Source: an uncultured Litoreibacter sp.
Lineage (GTDB): Bacteria > Pseudomonadota > Alphaproteobacteria > Rhodobacterales > Rhodobacteraceae
Assembly (NCBI RefSeq): GCF_947501785.1
Contig: NZ_CANMXB010000001.1
Coordinates: forward strand, 124,001 to 188,000
Direction of reading: 5' to 3'
DNA: 64,000 nt
Part shown: piece after piece, positions 26,798 to 35,352 of the stretch
How the letters are laid out: the number at the start of each line of letters is the position of its first letter
Numbering within the stretch: position 1 is the first letter of the stretch
Translations under genes and position numbers: made by a program
The notes under the pieces: generated by a model
Told to the model about the DNA's origin: nothing
Seen by the model: only the letters and a program-made list of their open reading frames with translations
Database searches by the model: none

Positions 26798-28720
26798 ATG
26801 TTTGACAAAATTCTAACCGCCAATCGGGGTGAAATCGCCTGTCGCATCATCGACACCTGCCGCCTGCTTGGCGTGCGCAGCGTTGCGATCCATTCCGACA
26901 TCGACGCGGCGTCCCGCCATGTGGAGATGGCGGATGAGGCCGTGTCTTTGGGCGGCCAGACACCGGCGGAAAGCTACCTGCGCATTGATGCGGTGATTGA
27001 CGCCGCCCGGCGCACAGGGGCGCAGGCCATTCACCCGGGCTACGGCTTCCTGTCGGAGAACCCCGATTTCGTCGAAGCGGTTGAAAAGGCCGGGCTGGTC
27101 TTTATTGGCCCATCTGCCAAGGCGATCCGCGCGATGGGGCTGAAAGATGCGGCCAAGACCCTGATGCATGAGGCAGGCGTGCCCGTCGTGCCCGGCTATC
27201 ACGGCGCGGCGCAGGACAATCTGGCGGCCGAGGCCGACAAGATAGGCTACCCCGTGCTGATCAAGGCCGTGGCGGGCGGCGGCGGCAAGGGGATGCGGCG
27301 CGTCGATGCGCCCTCCGAGTTTGCCGACGCATTGGCTGCCGCGCAGTCAGAAGCCCTGAAAGCCTTTGGCAACGACGTGGTGCTGATCGAGAAATACGTC
27401 TCCAAGCCGCGCCATATCGAGGTGCAGGTCTTCGGCGACGGCACCCGCGCGGTGCATCTGTTTGAACGCGATTGTTCGCTGCAGCGCCGTCATCAGAAGG
27501 TGATCGAGGAAGCCCCGGCGCCCGGCATGACCGCTGATATGCGCGACGCCATGGGGCAGGCCGCGGTGCGCGCGGCGGAAGCCGTGGGATATGCGGGCGC
27601 GGGCACGGTGGAATTCATTGTCGACGCCTCGGACGGGCTGTCGCCGGACAAGTTCTGGTTCATGGAGATGAACACCCGATTGCAGGTGGAACACCCTGTC
27701 TCGGAAGAAATCACCGGCGTCGATCTGGTGGCCTGGCAGCTCCGTGTGGCGGCAGGCGAGGGCCTGCCCGCCAAGCAATCTGACCTGCGGATCAAAGGCC
27801 ACGCATTCGAGGCCCGCATCTATGCCGAGGACGTGCCTGCGGGCTTTCTGCCTGCAACCGGAACGTTGGAGCATCTGAACTTCGCCGACGCGCGCATCGA
27901 CACGGGCGTGCGCCAAGGTGATGAGATCAGCCCGTTTTATGACCCGATGATCGCCAAGCTGACCGTGCATGGCGCTGACCGCGCGCAGGCACTTGCTGCT
28001 TTGGAACGCGCATTGTCCGACACCCAGATCGCGGGAACGGTCACCAATATCGCGTTTCTCAAAGCGCTTGCTCAACATGAGGGCTTCGGCGCGGGTGACG
28101 TGGATACCGGCCTGATCGAGCGGGACCTTGATGCGCTGACAGCGCCTGCCGTGCCGTGCATGCGGTGCCGTTCGGTGGCCGCCGTGGTGGCTTTGGGGGC
28201 TCAGGCCGGCGGGCAGACGGGCTTTTCCCTTTGGGGTCCATTGGAGCAACGGGTCGCGCTTCAATGGGGTGACGACGAGATTGCTGCGCAAGTGGCGACG
28301 CTTGGCGGCGGCACATACCGTGTCTCCCTCGGGGAGACGGGTCATCAGGTTGCCCGCACAAGCAACGGCTGGTCGGTGGACGGGCAAAAGATTGCCGCCA
28401 AGGCCGTGCGCACCAAAGACGGCGTGACCGTGTTCTGGGGCAATACCTACAGCTTCACCGTGGCGGACCCGTTGGACCGCGCATCGGGCCAATTGGCGGG
28501 CGACGCGACGCTGGCCCCCATGCCGGGCCTGGTGAAGGCGGTGTTTGTCGAGGCCGGCCAAGATGTTACCGAGGGCGACAAGCTGGCCGTGCTGGAGGCA
28601 ATGAAGATGGAACATGTGCTGCGCGCCGGGCGCGACGGGGTGGTCGCCTCGGTCCATGTGTCCGAAGGCGCGCAGATCGCGGCGGGCGACCCGATGATCA
28701 TTTTGGAGGAACAGCAATGA
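26798..28720 (+). CDS. liuD: methylcrotonyl-CoA carboxylase, biotin carboxylase (alpha) subunit
   Basis: A 640-residue protein with, in order, a biotin carboxylase domain (about 1-445; ANRGEIACR, GGGGKGMRRV, EMNTRLQVEHPV), a linker or BT domain, and a biotinyl domain at the C-terminus with the acceptor lysine in VLEAMKMEHVL. It carboxylates biotin with ATP and bicarbonate and partners with LiuB. ATG 26798 fits the conserved MFDKILTANRGE start. Biotin would be attached by BirA, encoded at 56.5 kb in this window. Its stop overlaps the next gene by 4 bp. Confidence 0.96.
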   Translation: MFDKILTANRGEIACRIIDTCRLLGVRSVAIHSDIDAASRHVEMADEAVSLGGQTPAESYLRIDAVIDAARRTGAQAIHPGYGFLSENPDFVEAVEKAGLVFIGPSAKAIRAMGLKDAAKTLMHEAGVPVVPGYHGAAQDNLAAEADKIGYPVLIKAVAGGGGKGMRRVDAPSEFADALAAAQSEALKAFGNDVVLIEKYVSKPRHIEVQVFGDGTRAVHLFERDCSLQRRHQKVIEEAPAPGMTADMRDAMGQAAVRAAEAVGYAGAGTVEFIVDASDGLSPDKFWFMEMNTRLQVEHPVSEEITGVDLVAWQLRVAAGEGLPAKQSDLRIKGHAFEARIYAEDVPAGFLPATGTLEHLNFADARIDTGVRQGDEISPFYDPMIAKLTVHGADRAQALAALERALSDTQIAGTVTNIAFLKALAQHEGFGAGDVDTGLIERDLDALTAPAVPCMRCRSVAAVVALGAQAGGQTGFSLWGPLEQRVALQWGDDEIAAQVATLGGGTYRVSLGETGHQVARTSNGWSVDGQKIAAKAVRTKDGVTVFWGNTYSFTVADPLDRASGQLAGDATLAPMPGLVKAVFVEAGQDVTEGDKLAVLEAMKMEHVLRAGRDGVVASVHVSEGAQIAAGDPMIILEEQQ

Positions 28721-29367
28721 TCCGGCTGCACCACGCGCATCAAACCCGGTCCATGCGCAGCCTGTGGCTGCTCAACGAGTTAGGCGTGGAGTTTGAAACG
28801 GTGGTGCATCCTTTTGGCAAAAATCTGCGTGCGCCGGACTATTTGGCAAAGCATCCCGTGGGCCGGGTGCCCGCGTTGGAAATAGACGGCAAGGTGCTGT
28901 TTGAAACCGGGGCGATCGCCGAATATCTGTGCGACCGTTTTCCTCAGGCCGGGTTGGGCCGAGTGGCGGGCGACGAGGACCGCGCGGATTGGCTGATCTG
29001 GCTGCATTTTGCGGAAACCGTCGCGCAGCATTGCGCGTCGCTGACGCAGCAGCATGTGATGCTCTACGAGCCGGAAATGCGCTCGGACATCATCATGAAG
29101 CTGGAGGCCGCGCGTCTGGGCAAATGCTTTGGTGCGTTGGATCAACGGCTGGAGGGGCGCGACTACCTGCTGGACAGCGGGTTTTCGGCGGTAGATATCT
29201 CCTGCGGCTACGCGGTCTATTCCGGCGTGCATTATGTGCGGCCCGATGCCTACCCGAACCTCGTTGCATGGTACGACAGGTTGAGCGCGCGCCCCGGATT
29301 TCAGGCTTCCCTGCCGCCTGAAGGTGAGGGCATCTACCAACAAGACTTCTACCCGGCCCCGCAATGA
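28717..29367 (+). CDS. glutathione S-transferase family protein
   Basis: A 216-residue GST. The N-terminal thioredoxin fold (1-80) has SMRSLWLLNELG and the cis-proline GRVPALEIDG with FETGAIAEYL contacting glutathione. A helical C-terminal domain follows. It overlaps liuD and the HMG-CoA lyase gene by 4 bp each (ATGA), so it is firmly inside the leucine operon. A catalytic role there is not established; it might protect against or process reactive enoyl-CoA intermediates. This is inference from context. Confidence 0.9.
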   Translation: MIRLHHAHQTRSMRSLWLLNELGVEFETVVHPFGKNLRAPDYLAKHPVGRVPALEIDGKVLFETGAIAEYLCDRFPQAGLGRVAGDEDRADWLIWLHFAETVAQHCASLTQQHVMLYEPEMRSDIIMKLEAARLGKCFGALDQRLEGRDYLLDSGFSAVDISCGYAVYSGVHYVRPDAYPNLVAWYDRLSARPGFQASLPPEGEGIYQQDFYPAPQ

Positions 29368-30218
29368 CCAGCTTTGTCGAGATATTCGAGGTCGGCCCGC
29401 GCGACGGGCTGCAAAACGAAAAGGCGCTGATACCAACGACGGCCAAAGTGGCGCTGGTGGATTTGCTGTCCACTGCCGGGTTCCGGCGGATCGAGGTGGC
29501 GAGCTTTGTCTCTCCAAAATGGGTGCCGCAAATGGCCGACAGCGCCGATGTGCTGGCGGGCATCACGCGTGCGTGCGGGGTGTCCTACGCGGCGTTGACC
29601 CCCAACATGCGCGGGTATGAGGGCGCGAAAGCCGCGCGCGCCGACGAGATCGCGATATTTGGCAGCGCGTCGGAGGGGTTTTCCAAAGCCAACCTGAATG
29701 CCTCAATCTCGGAAAGTCTGGACCGGTTCGCGCCGGTGGCCGAGGCCGCTTTGGCTGACGGAATTCCGGTGCGCGGCTACGTATCCTGCGTCACCGACTG
29801 CCCCTATGATGGCCCGACCGCGCCTGCGGACGTGGCGCAGGTTGTGGCGGCTCTGCGGGACATGGGCTGTTACGAGGTGTCGCTGGGCGACACCATTGGC
29901 AAGGGCTTGCCGGAGACGGTGGATGCGATGCTGACGGCGGTACTGGAAGAATTGCCCGCAGGCAAATTGGCAGGCCATTTCCACGACACCGGCGGGCGGG
30001 CGCTCGACAATATCGACGTCTCTCTGGCGCGCGGGCTGCGGGTGTTTGATGCTGCAGTGGGCGGGCTGGGCGGCTGCCCTTACGCGCCGGGCGCGTCGGG
30101 CAATGTGGCCACGGAAGCGGTCGCGGCGCATTTGGCTGTGACGGGCTATGAGACCGGACTGGATTTGGATTTGATCGGGCAGGCGGCCCGCATGGCGAAG
30201 GAGATGCGCGATGTTTGA
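29364..30218 (+). CDS. liuE: hydroxymethylglutaryl-CoA lyase
   Basis: A 284-residue DRE-TIM lyase. The N-terminus EVGPRDGLQNEK holds the catalytic Arg/Asp. Metal ligands are in GHFHDTGGRALDN, and the essential cysteine loop is GGLGGCPYAPGASGN. It cleaves HMG-CoA to acetyl-CoA and acetoacetate, the last step of leucine degradation. ATGA overlap with the GST and an 8-bp overlap with liuC keep it in one transcript. Confidence 0.96.
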   Translation: MTSFVEIFEVGPRDGLQNEKALIPTTAKVALVDLLSTAGFRRIEVASFVSPKWVPQMADSADVLAGITRACGVSYAALTPNMRGYEGAKAARADEIAIFGSASEGFSKANLNASISESLDRFAPVAEAALADGIPVRGYVSCVTDCPYDGPTAPADVAQVVAALRDMGCYEVSLGDTIGKGLPETVDAMLTAVLEELPAGKLAGHFHDTGGRALDNIDVSLARGLRVFDAAVGGLGGCPYAPGASGNVATEAVAAHLAVTGYETGLDLDLIGQAARMAKEMRDV

Positions 30219-30990
30219 GACCCTGCTGTTGGAGACGGATGCGCGCGGCGTGGCCACGTTGACCCTGAACCGGCCCGAAAAGCGCAACGCCATGTCGGGC
30301 GAGATGATCGCAGAGCTGCACAAAGCAGCGGACGTACTGGCTGCTGATGACGCGGTGCGTGTCGTGATCCTGCGCGGCGCGGGGGCGATGTTCTGCGCGG
30401 GCGGGGATTTGAACTGGATGAAGGCGCAGATCAACGCTGACGGGACCACACGCGCCGCCGAGGCGGGTAAGCTGGCTGCAATGCTGGGCGCGCTGAACAC
30501 CTTGCCCAAACCGATCATCGCGCGCATCGAAGGGGCGGCGTTTGGTGGCGGGGTCGGGTTGGCCTCGGTCTGCGATGTTGCCGTTTGCGACCCGCAAGCG
30601 AAGTTCGGCCTCACCGAGACCAAGCTGGGGCTGCTGCCTGCCACCATCGGCCCTTATGTGGTCGCGCGGATGGGCGAAGGCCATGCGCGCCGGGTGTTTA
30701 TGTCCAGCCGGGTATTCGGCGCGGAGGAAGCGCAAGCGCTTGGGCTCATTGCGAAAATCACCGATGATCTGGACGCCGCCGTCGCTGCTGAGGTGGATCC
30801 CTATCTCGCCTGCGCGCCCGGCGCCGTGGCCGAAGCCAAGGCACTTGCGTTGCGGCTTGGCGGGGCACCCGGACCGGCAGAGGTGGAGGCCAGCATCCAG
30901 GCGCTCGTCACCCGCTGGGACCACCCCGAGGCGGGCGAGGGCGTCGACGCCTTCCTGAACAAGCGCAAGCCGGACTGGGCGTCACTATGA
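30211..30990 (+). CDS. liuC: methylglutaconyl-CoA hydratase (enoyl-CoA hydratase family)
   Basis: A 259-residue crotonase-fold enzyme. The oxyanion hole is formed by CAGGDLNWM and EGAAFGGGVGLAS. The acid/base glutamate is in FGLTETKLGLLPATIGPYV, a pattern typical of the LiuC/AUH group. It hydrates 3-methylglutaconyl-CoA to HMG-CoA. Operon position after liuB, liuD and liuE supports this over a general beta-oxidation role. It is the last liu gene. Confidence 0.93.
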   Translation: MFETLLLETDARGVATLTLNRPEKRNAMSGEMIAELHKAADVLAADDAVRVVILRGAGAMFCAGGDLNWMKAQINADGTTRAAEAGKLAAMLGALNTLPKPIIARIEGAAFGGGVGLASVCDVAVCDPQAKFGLTETKLGLLPATIGPYVVARMGEGHARRVFMSSRVFGAEEAQALGLIAKITDDLDAAVAAEVDPYLACAPGAVAEAKALALRLGGAPGPAEVEASIQALVTRWDHPEAGEGVDAFLNKRKPDWASL

Positions 30991-31059
30991 CCAGGGGTCG
31001 CCCCGCAATTTCGTTCATGGTAGGCTTGCTCAAAAGCAAAAGAGCAGCACGAGGCCACC

Positions 31060-32184
31060 ATGTTCACACGACGCGTATTCTTAGCCGCCTCAGGCGCGGC
31101 TGTCTTGCAGGGCTGCAGCAGCGGCACAACGGTTTCGACACCCGGCGCCGCGCAGGCCGCTGACCCGGCGGCCCGGATCGTGCCAAATGCCGGTTGGGAC
31201 GCCTGGGTCGCTGGCTTCATGCCGCGCGCGCGGGCCGCAGGCATCACGGATGCCACGTTGAGCCGCGCGTTTCGCGGCGCGGGATTCCTGCCCGGCGTGA
31301 TCGAACGTGACCGCAACCAGACCGAATTCAAACGCAGCTTTGAGGACTACCTCGCCATCGTCGCCAATGACGACAAGATCGCCCAGGGCCGGGTGGCCTT
31401 CGCGCGGCAGCGGTCGCGATTGAACGCTATTGAGGCCAAATACGGGGTACCGGCAAATGTGGTGGCCGCCATTTGGGGTGTGGAGAGCAATTTCGGCACG
31501 CGGCGGGGCACCATTCCGGTGGTCTCGGCCACATCGACGCTGGCCTATGACGGGCGGCGCGGCGTGTTCTTCGAAAAGCAGCTGATCGCGGCGCTGAAGA
31601 TCCTGCAAACCGGCGACACCACGGCAGACAAGCTGGTGGGGTCCTGGGCGGGGGCCATGGGCCACACCCAGTTTATTCCCACGTCATATCAATTGTTTGC
31701 GGTAGATTTCACCGGTGACGGGCGGCGCGATATCTGGTCGGAGGACCCATCAGATGCACTGGCCTCGACGGCCGCGTATCTGGCGCGCTCCGGCTGGCAG
31801 CGCAGCCAGCCCTGGGGGCGGGAAACCACCTCGGGCGGCTTGCAGCCTGACCCCGGCGGGCCGCGTTTCGCCGTCGGGCAGAACTTCCGCGCCATCAAGC
31901 GCTACAACAATTCCGACAACTATGCGCTTGGGGTGGGCCATCTGGCCGACCGGCTGGCGGGTGGCGGGCCATTGAAGACCCCGTTCGGGCCGGACAAATA
32001 CGGGCTGACCATAGATCAGCGTAAGCTGCTGCAAACGCGGCTGACCGCCAAGGGGTTCGATACCGGCGGGGCGGACGGCGTTCTGGGGCCAAAGTCCAAA
32101 GCGGCGATTGCGGCCTATCAGGCCAGCATCGGCGTGGCAGCAACCGGCAATCCTTCACCTGCATTGCTGGCGCGGCTGGGCTGA
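31060..32184 (+). CDS. lytic murein transglycosylase (MltB-like) with peptidoglycan-binding domain
   Basis: A 374-residue protein. The N-terminus combines a twin-arginine-like motif (TRRVFLA) with a lipobox (VLQGC, Cys near residue 19), so it is probably a membrane-anchored lipoprotein, possibly Tat-exported. The SLT/MltB catalytic domain (about 45-300) has the catalytic Glu in WGVESNFGT and GAMGHTQFIPTSY. A C-terminal PG_binding_1 domain (about 315-374) includes GADGVLGPKSKAAI. It cleaves glycan strands to 1,6-anhydro ends. First gene of a run of four. Confidence 0.93.
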   Translation: MFTRRVFLAASGAAVLQGCSSGTTVSTPGAAQAADPAARIVPNAGWDAWVAGFMPRARAAGITDATLSRAFRGAGFLPGVIERDRNQTEFKRSFEDYLAIVANDDKIAQGRVAFARQRSRLNAIEAKYGVPANVVAAIWGVESNFGTRRGTIPVVSATSTLAYDGRRGVFFEKQLIAALKILQTGDTTADKLVGSWAGAMGHTQFIPTSYQLFAVDFTGDGRRDIWSEDPSDALASTAAYLARSGWQRSQPWGRETTSGGLQPDPGGPRFAVGQNFRAIKRYNNSDNYALGVGHLADRLAGGGPLKTPFGPDKYGLTIDQRKLLQTRLTAKGFDTGGADGVLGPKSKAAIAAYQASIGVAATGNPSPALLARLG

Positions 32185-32190
32185 CGGGCG

Positions 32191-32577
32191 ATGCGCAAGA
32201 CCATTGTTCCATCGGGCATGGAGGGGCTGACGCGCGACTGGAAGATGTCGCCGGGGCACCTTGCAGGCGGGCTGTTGTTTCTGACGGGCTTTAACGGTGC
32301 AGCGCCCGACGGATCAGTCTCAGACGACCCCAAGGTCCAGATCGATGTGGCGTTTGCGCAAGTAGAGGCCGTATTGTCGGAAGCGGGTCTGAGCTTTGCC
32401 AACATTGCCGAAGTCACCAGCTATCATGTCGGATTGCGCGACCATCTGGCCCTGTTCAAAGAGGCATGGGCGCTTAGGATGCGCGATCCGTACCCCGCCT
32501 GGACCGCCATCGACGTAGCGGGCTTTGCGACGGAAGGCGTCATTGTAGAGCTGCGCGTCATTGCAGTGGCACGCTGA
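32191..32577 (+). CDS. RidA family protein
   Basis: A 128-residue protein of the RidA/YjgF/UK114 fold, with GLLFLTGF, SFANIAEVTSYHV and PAWTAIDVAG. Classic RidA enzymes deaminate 2-aminoacrylate using an Arg near residue 105; here the C-terminal segment is VIVELRVIAVAR, in which Arg is shifted. Deaminase activity is therefore uncertain, and it may belong to another Rid subfamily. It starts 6 bp after the transglycosylase stop and overlaps the next gene by one base. Confidence 0.88.
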   Translation: MRKTIVPSGMEGLTRDWKMSPGHLAGGLLFLTGFNGAAPDGSVSDDPKVQIDVAFAQVEAVLSEAGLSFANIAEVTSYHVGLRDHLALFKEAWALRMRDPYPAWTAIDVAGFATEGVIVELRVIAVAR

Positions 32578-33245
32578 TGGGTTGGTTCGGGGGATACGAC
32601 GTCTCGGACGACGTGCAGGACTGGATCGAGGACAGTTTCGACTGGGCCGCGATGAACAAGATCATGACACCCGCCACGCCTTTGGTGCTGCCGACGAAGG
32701 CGTTCTTTCCGGCGCGCAAAGGCGATCCTGACACGGTGGTGGCGGGGCTGGTGGACAACCTCAAAGACATTCTGGGTCTGCAGAGCCTCAAGGTGACTTT
32801 GGCCCCCATCGACGACGTGCCACCAGAGTTACGCCATAACTATCAAAGCCTTGGCGCGGTTGCGGGCACATGGCAAGGCGACGCTATGGGCGGGCATATC
32901 AGGTACGACCCCGCGCTGATCAGCCAGCCGATGACGCTGATCTCCACGCTGGCGCATGAGCTGATGCACCAGCGGCTGGCGCGGTCCACCCGCGACTGGC
33001 CCGGCGGGGCGGAGGCAGAGGAGCTGGCGACCGACCTGCATTGCATCACCGCCGGGCTTGGCGTGATCCAACTGGCCGGATCGGAACAAGCCGGCTGGCA
33101 GGGCTACATGCGCCAACCGTCGCGCGCGCACGCTCTGGCGGTGTTTCTGGCGCGGCAAGACATGGGGCCGGATCAGGCATTGGCCTATCTGCCGTCCCGC
33201 GCGGCAAAGTATTTGAAACGGTCCATCAAGGAATTGGCGCGGTGA
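32577..33245 (+). CDS. putative small zinc metallopeptidase (HExxH)
   Basis: A 222-residue protein of unrecognised family. Residues 122-126 read HELMH, the HExxH zinc-peptidase signature, in a hydrophobic helix (LISTLAHELMHQRL). EAEELATDLHC follows about 20 residues later and could supply the third ligand, as in gluzincins. No signal peptide or membrane helix, so cytoplasmic. Starting at ATG 32577 it overlaps the RidA stop by one base, and the next gene by 4 bp. Peptidase activity is inferred from the motif only. Confidence 0.72.
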   Translation: MGWFGGYDVSDDVQDWIEDSFDWAAMNKIMTPATPLVLPTKAFFPARKGDPDTVVAGLVDNLKDILGLQSLKVTLAPIDDVPPELRHNYQSLGAVAGTWQGDAMGGHIRYDPALISQPMTLISTLAHELMHQRLARSTRDWPGGAEAEELATDLHCITAGLGVIQLAGSEQAGWQGYMRQPSRAHALAVFLARQDMGPDQALAYLPSRAAKYLKRSIKELAR

Positions 33246-33703
33246 CGATCACCTCGCCCATTTGGATGCGCGTGGCGTGGCTGGGGCTGCTGGTCGCCGC
33301 CTTTTTTGTGCCGGTCTTCTTTCTGGCCATAGAGTTCGCAGAGACGGAAAACTGCACGCCCGACATCACTGCGAAAGACTACGCGGGCGCACGCACGATT
33401 GCGCTTTGGACATGGGGGTTGTCGTTCTTGGTGATGGGTCTGCTGCTCGCAGCTGCGGAAAAATGTGCGCCAACGGCGCTCGGCCGGTGGCCGGTTTGGG
33501 CCGCGTTTGGAATTTGGAAGGCCGTGACTTTGGGGTTGGCTTTTGTGACGTCGCCATCTTGTTTCGAATCCTATGCGCCAGAGCTTCTTGACCCGCACCC
33601 GTTGGAAGGCCCGGCGGCGATGGGAAGCGTGTTCGCTTGGGGCATTTTTCTGGCCGTTATTCTGGTTGGATTGATCGCCGGCCCAAAGCGTCACGACGGC
33701 TGA
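33242..33703 (+). CDS. small integral membrane protein of unknown function
   Basis: A 153-residue protein with about four membrane helices (near residues 7-29, 52-74, 84-103 and 127-147). Two cysteine-containing loops lie outside them. GTG 33242 overlaps the metallopeptidase stop by 4 bp (GTGA), so the two are coupled. No family recognised. Being co-translated with a putative metallopeptidase, it may anchor or be a substrate of it; this is speculative. Its 3' end overlaps the converging acetyltransferase gene by 13 bp. Confidence 0.68.
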   Translation: MTITSPIWMRVAWLGLLVAAFFVPVFFLAIEFAETENCTPDITAKDYAGARTIALWTWGLSFLVMGLLLAAAEKCAPTALGRWPVWAAFGIWKAVTLGLAFVTSPSCFESYAPELLDPHPLEGPAAMGSVFAWGIFLAVILVGLIAGPKRHDG

Positions 33704-34347
33704 AGGGCCTCCAGCGCGTCGAGGTCCCGAGCTTGCAACGCGGGCAGGGCGGCTTCGATGGTCTCGGCAGGCCAGTCCCACCATGCAAGCGCCAGCAGGC
33801 GGGCGCGGGTTGCCTCGTCAAAGCGCATCTTCACCACCTTGGCGGGGTTTCCGGCGACCACGGCGTAGTCCGGCACATCGCCGGTGACCACGGCCCGCGC
33901 GGCTACGATCACGCCGTTGCCAATATTGGCCGCAGGCATCAACAGCGCGTCCCGCCCGATCCATACGTCGTGGCCAATGCGGACATCGCGACTGCGCGCC
34001 ACGGAGCTGCGATAGGAGCCGATCTGCGCGGGATCGAATATCGGGAACGGAAAGGTCGTCAGCCCCGACATATCGTGATTGGCGCGGCCTGTGATAATCT
34101 GCACGCCCTGCGCAATCTGGCAAAATTTGCCAATATGGATGTTCTCGGGCGCGCCGGGCCACGTATAAGGCGCCAGCAGCGCGGCGATGTCAGTGTCCGG
34201 GGTCAGCGTTGTGTCGGCATAGTAGCTATAGGCACCGATGTGAAAGTTTTCATGATCAATGGCCTGATCCAGAAATACCGTGCCGGGGTAGCGATCACCA
34301 TTTTCGAATATGATGGGGTTGCGCTTGGTGTGGTCGGGAAATGTCAT
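33691..34347 (-). CDS. CatB-related hexapeptide-repeat O-acetyltransferase
   Basis: A 218-residue protein with left-handed beta-helix hexapeptide repeats (IHIGKFCQIAQGVQII, DVRIGHDVWIGRDALLM, NIGNGVIVAARAVV). The xenobiotic acetyltransferase active-site region is TGRANHDMSGLTTFPF, where the His is the probable catalytic base, and VAGNPAKVV closes the helix. Family members acetylate chloramphenicol, streptogramins or sugars. Natural substrate unknown; antibiotic resistance should not be assumed. It overlaps the desaturase gene by 4 bp. Confidence 0.88.
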   Translation of the reverse strand: MTFPDHTKRNPIIFENGDRYPGTVFLDQAIDHENFHIGAYSYYADTTLTPDTDIAALLAPYTWPGAPENIHIGKFCQIAQGVQIITGRANHDMSGLTTFPFPIFDPAQIGSYRSSVARSRDVRIGHDVWIGRDALLMPAANIGNGVIVAARAVVTGDVPDYAVVAGNPAKVVKMRFDEATRARLLALAWWDWPAETIEAALPALQARDLDALEALQPS

Positions 34348-35342
34348 CTGGCCTCTGATACTCTGGTCAGTCCCTCACGCGGGGCCTCGCTGTTGGGTGT
34401 CTTTATGTTCCATGCCAGCCCGAGGGTTTCCAGCGCTTTGATGAACCAGAAGCCGGGGTCGGTCTGGCCTTGCTCAACGCCCAGCCTGGCGGAATGCGGG
34501 AAGGCGTGGTGATTGCCATGCCAGTTCTCCCCGAAGCTAAGCAGGCCGAGTCCGGGCAGGTTGTAGCCCTGCACCGGCAGCCCCGCGATGCGCCAACCCT
34601 GATGGCCTTGGCGGTGCGCATAGTGGCCCACCATCCAATGACCGGTGAGGGAGACGAAGACGCGGACCGAGACGCCCCAAAGCACCCAAGCCCAGCCGCC
34701 AAGGGCAAACAGGATCAACGCGAGAGGCAGCTGCTGCGCCATCCAAGAGCGCTCCACGAAGCGGTAGAACGGGTCTGATGCGGTCGGTTCCTCGATGGCG
34801 AAACGCGGCGGCACCTCCAGCCGGTACTCGCAATTCATCTGCCACCACGCGTCGCGCCAGAACCCCGCGCCGTGGCTGGGATGGGGCGGGCAATAGGTCT
34901 GCCGTTGGTGCCAGTCGCGCATATCATGTGCGCGGATCATGCCAAAGGGGCCAGCCATTCCGACCAAGGTGCCGAGCCAAACAAGAAGCCGCTCCAGCCA
35001 CAAAGGCGCGGAAAAGCTGCGATGTATCAGAAGGCGGTGCATGCCGACCGAATGCCCGGCGCACAGGGTGATGCCAGACAGCAGGACGAACACCAGAACC
35101 GCGTCCCATGTGATGAAGAACGGGGCCACAACGACAGCCAAAAAAGTATGGCCCAGATACCAAAGCGATTTTCCCCGCGCCCAGACAATGCGCCCCTTCG
35201 ACGTGTCCGTCTCAGCCTGCGCAGTGACGCGCTCCGTTGGTATGAGGTCGCTGCAGTGATGCGCGCAAGGGGGTGTAGCCATAGGCCAAGCGTTGCTCGA
35301 ATTGTCGGGTTTCGCAAGCGGCGTCAGTTGGCTGCTTTGCAT
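34344..35342 (-). CDS. acyl-CoA / fatty acid desaturase
   Basis: A 332-residue membrane di-iron desaturase. Histidine boxes are HRLLIH, then HDMRDWH (unlike the HRAHH form of classic delta-9 enzymes), and ENWHGNHHAFP. Four membrane helices are predicted. It would insert a double bond into acyl-CoA or acyl-lipid chains, affecting membrane fluidity. The start is uncertain: 35342, 10 bp after the GNAT stop, is given, but ATG 35282 (312 residues) is equally plausible. It sits between two acetyltransferase genes in a minus-strand run. Confidence 0.86.
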   Translation of the reverse strand: MQSSQLTPLAKPDNSSNAWPMATPPCAHHCSDLIPTERVTAQAETDTSKGRIVWARGKSLWYLGHTFLAVVVAPFFITWDAVLVFVLLSGITLCAGHSVGMHRLLIHRSFSAPLWLERLLVWLGTLVGMAGPFGMIRAHDMRDWHQRQTYCPPHPSHGAGFWRDAWWQMNCEYRLEVPPRFAIEEPTASDPFYRFVERSWMAQQLPLALILFALGGWAWVLWGVSVRVFVSLTGHWMVGHYAHRQGHQGWRIAGLPVQGYNLPGLGLLSFGENWHGNHHAFPHSARLGVEQGQTDPGFWFIKALETLGLAWNIKTPNSEAPREGLTRVSEAR

Positions 35343-35352
35343 ACCCGGCGGC

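Noticed and set aside
33691-34347. chloramphenicol resistance gene
   Set aside because: The fold is CatB-like, but the family is broad and no resistance context is present; called only an O-acetyltransferase.
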